A stretch of DNA of 64,000 bases from Sphingomonas sinipercae (GTDB taxonomy: Bacteria > Pseudomonadota > Alphaproteobacteria > Sphingomonadales > Sphingomonadaceae): NCBI RefSeq assembly GCF_011302055.1, contig NZ_CP049871.1, positions 1,508,501-1,572,500 of the forward strand. The letters run 5' to 3'. The position numbers and the translations under genes are program-made. The notes below the pieces were generated by a model. The model was not told the origin of the DNA, did no database searches, and worked only from the letters and a program-made list of their open reading frames with translations. Shown one piece after another: positions 37,309 through 44,589 of the stretch. Positions within the stretch are counted from its first letter, which is position 1, and every line of letters begins with the position of its first letter.

Positions 37309-37932
37309 CTAGCTGGCGCTTCCGCCGGACCCTTTGGGGCCGCTCGGCTTGCGCGCAGAACCGGTGCTTCGACGGGCCCGCGTAGTCGTGCTTTTCGCGC
37401 GCGTCCCGGAACTCCGCGACGGGCTTGCCGCGCTTTTGGAGGCCTTCGCGCCGGCACTCGACGCGCGAGCGGCCGTGCCCGGCTTCTTGGCCGTGCCCGC
37501 ACTCTTGCGCGCGCTGCTCGTGGACCGCGACGCGGTTCCGCTCGAGCGCGACGTGCCGCCGCCCGACGAGTCGTCGCCGCTGGCCCATTTTCCGCTCATC
37601 ATCCGCTGCGCCGCATCGGCGACCGCTTCGGCAATCAGCGAGCCCAAGCGGGTCGCGCTGGACATGACGGAGCTTGCTGCCGACGAAGCGCTGTCCGCCG
37701 CGTCGAGGCCGGCGTCGCGAATTTTCTTGCGGGCGCTCGGGCTGGCGCTGATTGCCGCTGCTGCTGCGGCGAGGCCGGCAGCGAGCATTTCCTTGCTCAT
37801 CGCCGCCTTGGCTAGCTTGTCGACGGTGGATTCGCTGGAGCTGCTGGAGCGCGAGGAGCCGCTCGACTTCGCGGCCGAGCCGCCTGACTTCCGTTTCGTC
37901 GACGATGACTTCCGGCTGGTTGATTTTGCCAC
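37309..37932 (-). CDS. Lys/Ser/Ala-rich phasin- or histone-like protein
   Basis: This 207-residue protein is strongly biased: Ser, Ala, Lys, Arg and Gly make up most of it. The N terminus (MAKSTSRKSSSTKRKSG) and C-terminal half are basic low-complexity tails; between them is a hydrophobic, Ala-rich part, AAMSKEMLAAGLAAAAAAIS. Such proteins can be PhaF-like phasins that tether PHA granules to DNA, or H1-like nucleoid proteins. The GTG start at 37932 follows GGGAGG. The opposite strand carries a long open frame that I regard as a by-product of the bias. Confidence 0.7.
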   Translation of the reverse strand: MAKSTSRKSSSTKRKSGGSAAKSSGSSRSSSSSESTVDKLAKAAMSKEMLAAGLAAAAAAISASPSARKKIRDAGLDAADSASSAASSVMSSATRLGSLIAEAVADAAQRMMSGKWASGDDSSGGGTSRSSGTASRSTSSARKSAGTAKKPGTAARASSAGAKASKSAASPSRSSGTRAKSTTTRARRSTGSARKPSGPKGSGGSAS

Positions 37933-38295
37933 GCAAACCTCCCTGTTTGGATCATATCGTTAGACACATGAAACTAATGAGAGTTCCGTTGGGCCAGCGA
38001 AAACCATGGCCTTTGGCATGTAGGGGACAAGTTTAAGGGGACCGCCGTTGCCGACGATCCCCTCGAACATGGTCAGCGGCCGAAGGTGCGGCCGTCTGCC
38101 AGCCGATTACGGCTTACAGACACCCCTTTCCGACGACCTCTCTGCTGAACCATGAGACATCGGATCACCTCCTTTCGCTGCGTTGAAGCTGCGGTGAGAT
38201 TGAATCGCCGACGCCATAAGAACAAGTCTTGTAATGCAAATGCGTTTGGACGATCTTCTTCGACTTCGCGCTGCCGCCGACTGGCCGGTGCGAGC
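37933..38295. other. 363-base gap with one tiny ORF and a hairpin
   Basis: This stretch between the phasin-like gene and the exported protein gene holds no normal-length gene I can support. It contains the 17-codon ORF at 38107-38160, and two self-complementary CGGCCG hexamers at 38077-38082 and 38089-38094 that could form a small hairpin after that ORF, without a T run. The 140 bases next to the phasin start are less GC-rich and probably hold its promoter. Confidence 0.5.
38107..38160 (-). CDS. Tiny ORF of 17 residues with a maximal ribosome-binding site
   Basis: On the minus strand AAAGGAGGTGATC, complementary to the end of 16S rRNA, stands 2 bases before an ATG opening a 17-codon frame (MSHGSAERSSERGVCKP) that ends TAA. 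The initiation region from AGCGAAAGG to the MSH codons matches the tiny ORF at 34020-34085, with only two differences in 28 bases. The phasin-like gene lies 175 bases downstream. A longer frame of 80 residues overlapping it in another phase looks like noise. Confidence 0.5.
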   Translation of the reverse strand: MSHGSAERSSERGVCKP

Positions 38296-38784
38296 CTAAG
38301 TTCGGCATTCCTCAATCACGCGCGACGGTTCCGGCCAGGCTGGAAAGACGATTAGCGGCGCGCCCGTCGCCGAAGTAGCAAACCGACCGCGGGTGAACGC
38401 AATCGCGTCGAGCAACGGATCTCTCGCGGCGACATCGGCGCTCAACGTCCTCGACGGAAGGTCAAAACGCGCCGCCACCGGCCGCGCCGCGGAACTGGTC
38501 GACACGAACATGAAGGGCGCGGCGGCGGGAACGCCAGTTCTGACCAAGGTCACGACCCGGGTCGGCCGGTTGCAGCGAATCAGGAACGGCTGCGCGCCGG
38601 AAGCGTCGCGGAAAGCCGCTTCGCTGCCGCCGGGAAAGTTGCGGAACGTCCAGGTCCCGCCAATCGGCGACAGGCTGTCGACGTTGACGACGCCGGCGGG
38701 CGCGCTGGCCGGCGCGACCTGGGCCACGGCGGCGGTGGAAGGAAGCAGCATCGCGGCCGCAAGGATCACTAGGGCACGCTTCAT
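38296..38784 (-). CDS. Exported hypothetical protein
   Basis: This 162-residue protein starts with a Sec signal peptide (KRALVILAAAMLLPSTAAVA, cleavage probably after AVA). The mature part is a small soluble domain containing GGTWTFRNFPGGSEAAFRD and FLIRCNRPTR, and ends EECRT. I recognise it only as a sphingomonad hypothetical. Its ATG overlaps the phaR stop (ATGA), so it is coupled to the PHA regulator, although no PHA role is known. Confidence 0.75.
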   Translation of the reverse strand: MKRALVILAAAMLLPSTAAVAQVAPASAPAGVVNVDSLSPIGGTWTFRNFPGGSEAAFRDASGAQPFLIRCNRPTRVVTLVRTGVPAAAPFMFVSTSSAARPVAARFDLPSRTLSADVAARDPLLDAIAFTRGRFATSATGAPLIVFPAWPEPSRVIEECRT

Positions 38785-39284
38785 TTGGACAGTCGATCGA
38801 CCTTCTGCTGCAGCGCGGCCAGTTCCGCGCGCAATTCTTCAAGTTCCTTATCCGATGCCCCGCCGCCAGCGCTCATCCCGCCAAGGCCGCCGAACATTTC
38901 GGCGTTGCGCTTGGCAAGGTCGGCGAACGCATTGCCGGCAAAGGCGTCGGTAATCGCCTTCTGGTTCCGCTTGAACGCGTCCATCGCCGATTCGAGATAT
39001 TGCGGAACGACGCCCTGCATCGAATTGCCGTACAGGCCGATCAACTGCTTCAGGAAATTGACCGGCAACATGGTCGACCCGCGCGCTTCCTCGTCGACGA
39101 TGATTTGGGTCAGCACTTGCCGGGTGATGTCTTCGCCGGTCTTGGCATCGACGACTTCGAACTCGCGGCCCTCACGAACGAGTTCGGCCAGCCGGTCGAG
39201 CGTGATGTAAGCGGAGCTTTCGGTGTCATAAAGCCGCCGGTTCGCGTACTTCTTGATCGTCACTTTGACGCTAGGCTTGGCCAT
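38781..39284 (-). CDS. phaR: PHA synthesis repressor PhaR
   Basis: This 167-residue regulator binds both PHA granules and the promoters of phasin genes. The conserved DNA-binding N terminus is IKKYANRRLYDTESSAYITLDRL, followed by the granule-binding DEEARGSTMLPVNFLKQLIGLYG. The C-terminal 30 residues are a heptad-like coiled coil. The start is at ATG 39284 (MAKPSVKV); an upstream in-frame start at 39320 is not supported. It probably controls the phasin-like gene nearby. Confidence 0.93.
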   Translation of the reverse strand: MAKPSVKVTIKKYANRRLYDTESSAYITLDRLAELVREGREFEVVDAKTGEDITRQVLTQIIVDEEARGSTMLPVNFLKQLIGLYGNSMQGVVPQYLESAMDAFKRNQKAITDAFAGNAFADLAKRNAEMFGGLGGMSAGGGASDKELEELRAELAALQQKVDRLSK

Positions 39285-39322
39285 GAACTGCTCCGGACAA
39301 CCGAAGGAAGAGCCTACCACTC

Positions 39323-40375
39323 GTGGATAGTGCGGTGCAACAAAGCCCTTCCCGGCCGCGCGCGCCGCGCCCCCTCCCGCTATTCCTTGAACTCGTGCGG
39401 CTGGTGTCGCGCGACCGGCCGGAGCTCGCCGCCGAGGCGCTCAAAGGGCTGCATCGGTACGAGCAGGCCGACCGAGCCAGCCAGCCGAGACAGCGGCCGA
39501 TCATCGCCCAGGCCGGTCCCGCCAGCCTTCGGGATTGCGGCGGCAGCGGGCGGCCGGTGGTGCTCGTCCCCTCGCTGATCAACCCGCCCGAAATCCTCGA
39601 CCTCGACCGCGAAGTTTCCCTCGCCGATGCGCTCGTCGGCGACGGCCGGGCCGTGCTGCTGTTCGACTGGGGACCGGCAGCCGAGCGGCGCGACCTCAAT
39701 GTCGCCGACCACGTCGAGCAATTGCTCGTCCCGTTGCTCGCCGACCTGGCGGGGAAAGCATCGGTCGTCGGCTATTGCCTTGGCGGGACGATGGCGATCG
39801 CCGCTGCGCAATTGGTCCCGGTTAGCAGCGTCGCAACGGTGGCGGCCCCGTGGTACTTTTCCGCCTATCCCGAGAGCGCGCGCAAGCAGCTTGCGAGCCT
39901 CTGGAGCAGCGCCGAAGCGACCGCAGCGCAGTTGGGCGCCCTGCCGATGGAAGTCCTGCAAGGGGCTTTCTGGTCGCTCGACCCCGAACGTACCGTAGCC
40001 AAGTTTGCGCGGCTGGCCGCCCTCGAACCGGGCAGCGACGAGGAGCGTCGGTTCCTCACCCTCGAGGATTGGGCCAACCAGGGTGAGCCGCTGCCGGCGT
40101 CCGCCGCACAGGAATTGATCCAGGGCTTTTTCGCAGCCGACCTTCCCGGGTCCGGCCTTTGGCAAGTGGCGGGCAAGGCGATGACCGACCGCCTGCCGTG
40201 CCCGGCGCTTCACGTCAGCGCCGGCCGGGACCTCATCGTGCCGGCGGGATCCGCCCCCGCCGGCCAACGGCGAGAGCTTGCCGCAGGCCATGTCGGAATG
40301 GTGGTGGGGTCGGCGCGAGGCCAGCTCCACGCGCTACTCAACGACTTCCTTGCCGCCTGCGGCGAGCATCGCTAA
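39323..40375 (+). CDS. PhaC-like alpha/beta hydrolase
   Basis: This 350-residue protein has an alpha/beta-hydrolase fold with a synthase-type nucleophile, VVGYCLGGT (Cys152), and likely triad partners Asp in SAGRDLIVP and His in AGHVGMVV. It is short for class I PHA synthase and lacks the N-terminal domain, so it resembles class III PhaC or PhaC-like proteins; polymerase activity is not certain. Translation starts at GTG 39323, divergent from phaR, so PhaR may control it. Confidence 0.8.
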   Translation: MDSAVQQSPSRPRAPRPLPLFLELVRLVSRDRPELAAEALKGLHRYEQADRASQPRQRPIIAQAGPASLRDCGGSGRPVVLVPSLINPPEILDLDREVSLADALVGDGRAVLLFDWGPAAERRDLNVADHVEQLLVPLLADLAGKASVVGYCLGGTMAIAAAQLVPVSSVATVAAPWYFSAYPESARKQLASLWSSAEATAAQLGALPMEVLQGAFWSLDPERTVAKFARLAALEPGSDEERRFLTLEDWANQGEPLPASAAQELIQGFFAADLPGSGLWQVAGKAMTDRLPCPALHVSAGRDLIVPAGSAPAGQRRELAAGHVGMVVGSARGQLHALLNDFLAACGEHR

Positions 40376-40387
40376 GTCGGCGCCCAA

Positions 40388-40464
40388 GCACCCATAGCTC
40401 AGCTGGATAGAGCGCTGCCCTCCGAAGGCAGAGGCCAGAGGTTCGAATCCTCTTGGGTGCGCCA
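40388..40464 (+). tRNA. tRNA-Arg (anticodon CCG)
   Basis: A full cloverleaf with a GCACCCA/TGGGTGC acceptor stem, G discriminator and encoded CCA. The anticodon stem CTGCC/GGCAG encloses CTCCGAA, giving anticodon CCG for CGG codons. The T-arm is GAGGTTCGAATCCTC. Length is 77 bases with CCA. Confidence 0.96.
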
Positions 40465-40527
40465 CCGCGTCAGCCGGCGTTCATTGCGGGGGTGGGACCA
40501 GATCGCTCCCGTCAAAGGCTTCTGTCC

Positions 40528-42258
40528 ATGCTGATTGCGCTGCTCGCCTATCTTGGCGGGGTCCTGACCATTCTCAGCCCGTGCATCCTGCCGGTGCTTC
40601 CCTTCGTGTTCGCGCGCAGCGACCAGCCCTTCATTCGCAGCGGTCTGCCCCTGCTCGCCGGCATGGCGCTGACCTTCGCCTTGGTGGCGACGCTCGCGGC
40701 GGTCGGCGGCGGCTGGGCCGTTCGAGCCAATGAAATCGGGCGCTGGCTGGCGCTCGCCCTGCTTGCGCTGTTCGGAATCGCACTAATCTTCCCGTCCCTG
40801 TCCGACCGCATGACCCGGCCGCTGGTCGCCTGGGGGTCGCGGCTGACCGAGCGCAGCGGCAACCATGGCAGCATCAGCTCCTCATTGTTGCTCGGCGTCG
40901 CCACCGGCCTGCTCTGGGCTCCGTGCGCCGGCCCGATCCTTGGCATCATCTTCACGACCGCGGCGCTTCAGGGCGCCGGCGCGAATACCACTTTGCTGCT
41001 TCTTGCCTACGCGCTGGGCGCAGCAACCTCGCTCGCGCTCGCGCTGCTCGCAGGCGGCAAGATCTTCGCCCGGATGAAGCGTTCGATCGGCACCGGCGAA
41101 ATCGTCAAGAAAGTGCTTGGCGTCCTCGTGCTTATCGGCGTCGCGGCGATTGCGCTCGGCCTCGACACGCGCGTCCTCGCAAGTCTGTCGAGCGGGCAGA
41201 CTTCCAGCCTTGAGACCGGTCTGGCGAAGCGCCTGGGCATCGAGAGCATGGATCAGACCACCGCTACCCAGTCGAGCGGCGGGAAGCTCGTTCTCCCGGT
41301 CGAAGGCCAGTTGCCGTCGCTCGACGGCATCGGCCCGTGGATCAATTCTCCGCCGCTCACGCGCGAACAGCTCAAGGGCAAGGTCGTGGTGATCGACTTT
41401 TGGACGTACAGCTGCATCAACTGCATCCGCTCCATCCCCTACGTTCGCGCCTGGCACCAACGCTACAAAGACGATGGGCTGGTGGTCATCGGCGTGCACG
41501 CACCGGAATTCGCCTTCGAGCGGCAGCTTGCCAACGTGAAGAAGGCCGTCGCCGACTTCGGGATTACTTACCCGGTCGCCCTCGATAATGAGTTCAAGCT
41601 CTGGCGCGCGTTCAACAACCGCTACTGGCCAGCGCATTACTTCGTCGATGCCCAGGGCCGGGTTCGCTACCATCACTTCGGCGAAGGCAATTACGAGCAG
41701 TCGGAACGGGTCATCCGCCAGTTGCTCGCCGAAGCCGGGCGCGCGCCCACTGGCGGCATGGCGGACGTCAACGGGGACGGCGCGGAAGCCGCGGCAGCCT
41801 ACGAGGCGCTCAAGTCGCGGGAGACCTATGTCGGTTACGGGCGGGCGGCGAATTTCGTCTCGGCCGGCGGAATGCTCAAGGACAAGCCCAAGGCCTACGT
41901 GCTGCCGCAACGGCTGGCGCTTAACCAGTGGGGACTGGCCGGCCGGTGGCTAGTGTCGCCGCAATCCGCGCGTCTTGAACAGCCGGGCGGCAATATCAGC
42001 TTCCGCTTCCACGCACGCGACCTGCACCTGGTGCTCGGGCCGGGGCCCGGCGGCAAGCCGGTCCGCTTCCGTGTCCTGCTCGATGGGCAGGCGCCCGGCA
42101 GCGATGCCGGCAGCGATGTCGCAGGCGACGGTACCGGGGTTGTCCGCGAGGAACGGCTGTATCAGCTGGTTCGACAGGACGGCGACGTGCGGGAGCGAAC
42201 CTTCACCATCGAATTCCTCGATCCAGGGGTTAGCGCATTCGCCTTCACCTTCGGCTGA
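40528..42258 (+). CDS. dipZ: DipZ: CcdA-thioredoxin fusion, thiol-disulfide transporter
   Basis: This 576-residue protein fuses a CcdA/DsbD-like membrane domain of six to eight helices (residues 1-220, with TILSPCILPVLPF holding one redox Cys), a TlpA-like thioredoxin domain with active site CINC at 296-299, and a C-terminal beta domain of the DipZ type. It should carry reducing power across the membrane to periplasmic proteins. The frame is open from 40453 but this reads through the tRNA, so ATG 40528 is the start. Confidence 0.88.
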   Translation: MLIALLAYLGGVLTILSPCILPVLPFVFARSDQPFIRSGLPLLAGMALTFALVATLAAVGGGWAVRANEIGRWLALALLALFGIALIFPSLSDRMTRPLVAWGSRLTERSGNHGSISSSLLLGVATGLLWAPCAGPILGIIFTTAALQGAGANTTLLLLAYALGAATSLALALLAGGKIFARMKRSIGTGEIVKKVLGVLVLIGVAAIALGLDTRVLASLSSGQTSSLETGLAKRLGIESMDQTTATQSSGGKLVLPVEGQLPSLDGIGPWINSPPLTREQLKGKVVVIDFWTYSCINCIRSIPYVRAWHQRYKDDGLVVIGVHAPEFAFERQLANVKKAVADFGITYPVALDNEFKLWRAFNNRYWPAHYFVDAQGRVRYHHFGEGNYEQSERVIRQLLAEAGRAPTGGMADVNGDGAEAAAAYEALKSRETYVGYGRAANFVSAGGMLKDKPKAYVLPQRLALNQWGLAGRWLVSPQSARLEQPGGNISFRFHARDLHLVLGPGPGGKPVRFRVLLDGQAPGSDAGSDVAGDGTGVVREERLYQLVRQDGDVRERTFTIEFLDPGVSAFAFTFG

Positions 42259-42274
42259 CCGAAACCCGGGCCGA

Positions 42275-43342
42275 TCAGGTCTGCTTTTCGCCCGGGATTG
42301 GCGTCGGCGTGTCCAGGGTCTGGATCACGTACAGGCGCTTGACCATCACATAAGTGACAACGGCGAGCGGCGCGGCCAGCACGATCCCGATCGTGCCGAA
42401 AAGCACCCCGAAGGCGAGCAGCGAGAACAGCAGCAGCACCGCCGGCAGCTCGACGGCATACTGCTGGATTAGCGGCTGGATCAGGTACGCTTCCGACTGC
42501 TGGACGAAGATGTAAACGCCGATCGCCCACAGCGCGAGATCGGTGCTTTGGGTCAGCGCGATCAGGATGCCCGGGACCGCGGCGATGATCGGCCCGGCGA
42601 ACGGCACGAACTCCAGGAGTCCCGCGAAAATGCCAAGGACGAGCGGCGACGGGACGCCGATCAGCCACAGGCCGACCCCGGTCATCAGGCCGATGACCAG
42701 CATCGCGATCAATTGCCCTTTGAGCCAAAGGCGAAGCGCTCGCTCCGACTCCAGAAGCGCTTCGGAAATCATCGCGCGCTTGCCTTGGGGAACCAGCTTG
42801 ACCAGCCCGGTGCGATAGAATTTCGGCTCGGCGGCGATGTAGATCCCGCCGAAGATGACGATCAGCAGGTTGGCGCCGGCATTGGCGAGCGAACTGACGA
42901 AGGTGCTCGCGGTCGACATGATCCCGTCGCCGCTGCTCAATGCGGTTTGCCAATTGCTCAATTGGGCACCCAGCCCAAGGTCCTCGATCCACGCCTTCAA
43001 CGTGCCGAGCGATTGCGGCAACCGTTCGGTCAAAACATTCCACTGGGCGGTGATTTCCGATCCCATCAGCCAGAACGAACCGCCGGCCACGCCGAAGATG
43101 AAGAGTGCGGACAAGGCCACCGCAATCCCGTTGGGAATGCGCGCGAAGCGGTTGAGCGGGTCGGCAAGGGCGCGGACGATCGCTGCCACCACGACCGCGC
43201 CGAACAGCATCAGCAGAACCGCACGCAGCTTCCACAGCACGAACGTCAGCGCCCCGAGGGCAATGACGATCAGCGCGCGACGGACGAAACGTCGCTCATC
43301 GGTCGCAGGGGTTGTTCCGCTCACGCCCGGTGAAGCGCGCAA
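42275..43342 (-). CDS. AI-2E family permease
   Basis: This 355-residue protein has about eight membrane helices in the pattern of the PerM/AI-2E family, with the signature IPSPLVLGIFAGLLEFVPFAGPIIAA-like stretch near residue 230 (seen as VPSPLVLGIFAGLLEFVPFA) and a C-terminal GVLFGTIGIVLAAPLAVVTYV. Family members export small molecules or act in Na+/H+ exchange; autoinducer transport is not established here. It is 48 bases downstream of the E2 gene on the same strand. Confidence 0.87.
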   Translation of the reverse strand: MRASPGVSGTTPATDERRFVRRALIVIALGALTFVLWKLRAVLLMLFGAVVVAAIVRALADPLNRFARIPNGIAVALSALFIFGVAGGSFWLMGSEITAQWNVLTERLPQSLGTLKAWIEDLGLGAQLSNWQTALSSGDGIMSTASTFVSSLANAGANLLIVIFGGIYIAAEPKFYRTGLVKLVPQGKRAMISEALLESERALRLWLKGQLIAMLVIGLMTGVGLWLIGVPSPLVLGIFAGLLEFVPFAGPIIAAVPGILIALTQSTDLALWAIGVYIFVQQSEAYLIQPLIQQYAVELPAVLLLFSLLAFGVLFGTIGIVLAAPLAVVTYVMVKRLYVIQTLDTPTPIPGEKQT

Positions 43343-43390
43343 CGCTTGTAACGGTTCCGTAGCGACGCCGCGCTCGGCCAGCGGGAATGC

Positions 43391-44587
43391 TTATGCCTGC
43401 GGCCAGTTTTCGAGGGTTTCGACGAAGCGCGATAACCAGGCGTTGGTCTGGTGCCCATCGACGACGCGATGGTCGATGGTCAGCGTCACATAGGCCATCG
43501 GCCGCACCTGGATCGCATCCTGGCCGCCGACTTCGCGCACGACCACGCGCTTTTGCAGCTTGCCGATGCCAAGGATGGCCGCCTGCCCCTGATGAAGGAT
43601 GATCGGCGCGGCCAGCAGCGATCCGGACACGCCGTGATTGGAAATGGTGAAGCTGCCGCCCGACACGTCGGCGCGATCCAGCCGCCCTTCCCGCGCCCGC
43701 CGGGTCAGATCGTCGAGCTTCGCGCCGATTTGCTCGAGCGACAGTGCGCCGGCGTCCTTGACCACCGGGACGACCAGCCCTTTTTCGCCAAGCGCGGTGC
43801 CGACCCCGACGTCGATGGTCGGCGAAATTGCGATCCGATCCTCTTCCCAACGGCCATTGATCGCCGGAGCGACCGCCATCGCTTCGGCCGCGGCCTTGAC
43901 GATGTAGGCGGTGTAACTGAGCTTCGTGCCGCGCGCGGCAAGCGCGGCCTTGTGTGCGGCGATCGCGCTGAAATCGGCTTCGAAGACGGCGGTGACATGC
44001 GGCTGGTCCGCAACCGCCCGCGCCATGTTGTCGGCGATCGTCCGCCGCATCCGGTCGTGGGGGATGTCCGTGCCCGCGAAATGGCGCGGCTGCGCGGTCG
44101 AAGGCGCGCCGACACTGACGACAGTCGCCGACGCGATCGCCTTGTCGACATCTTCGCGCGTGACACGGCCGTTGCGGCCGGTGCCCGGGATGCGGCTAGC
44201 GTCGATCCCGTGCTGCAGGCAGGCGCGCCGGACTGAGGGAGAGAGGCGTGCTTCCGCGTTCCCCGGCGCAGCCCGGGGCCCAGGAGCGGCGTCAGCCGCT
44301 TTCTCGGAATTTGCAGACGAAGGCTTCGCCTCTTCAGCCCCGGCCTGCGCCGGGGAAGCGTCCGTGATTCGTCCCAACAGCGCCCCCGGCACCGCCTCGG
44401 CATCGGTATCGAGCAGGATTTCGCTCAGCACCCCCGCTGCCGGAGCCGGCACTTCCTGGGTGACCTTGTCGGTTTCCAGCTCGACCAGCGGGTCGTTCTT
44501 CGCGACCGTCTCGCCGACCTTTTTCAGCCAGGCACGGACGACTGCCTTGGTGCCCTCCTGCTCATCGGGAACGCGCACTTCGATCAA
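43391..44587 (-). CDS. 2-oxoacid dehydrogenase E2 (lipoyl acyltransferase)
   Basis: This subunit of about 398 residues transfers the acyl group to CoA. Domains run: lipoyl domain with lipoyl lysine in ELETDKVTQEVPAP (about residue 42), an Ala/Pro linker, E1/E3-binding domain with RIPGTGRNGRVTREDV, and the catalytic domain ending in TLTIDHRVVDGHQT. The start is not certain; TTG at 44587, 3 bases after the E1 stop, gives the lipoyl domain directly. No E3 gene follows. It is probably co-transcribed with E1 and the aminotransferase. Confidence 0.9.
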   Translation of the reverse strand: MIEVRVPDEQEGTKAVVRAWLKKVGETVAKNDPLVELETDKVTQEVPAPAAGVLSEILLDTDAEAVPGALLGRITDASPAQAGAEEAKPSSANSEKAADAAPGPRAAPGNAEARLSPSVRRACLQHGIDASRIPGTGRNGRVTREDVDKAIASATVVSVGAPSTAQPRHFAGTDIPHDRMRRTIADNMARAVADQPHVTAVFEADFSAIAAHKAALAARGTKLSYTAYIVKAAAEAMAVAPAINGRWEEDRIAISPTIDVGVGTALGEKGLVVPVVKDAGALSLEQIGAKLDDLTRRAREGRLDRADVSGGSFTISNHGVSGSLLAAPIILHQGQAAILGIGKLQKRVVVREVGGQDAIQVRPMAYVTLTIDHRVVDGHQTNAWLSRFVETLENWPQA

Positions 44588-44589
44588 CG

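Noticed and set aside
38163..38177. GGATCACCTCCTTTC on the plus strand resembles the 3' end of 16S rRNA
   Set aside because: Only about 15 bases match and no other rRNA sequence is present; it is better read as a ribosome-binding site on the minus strand.
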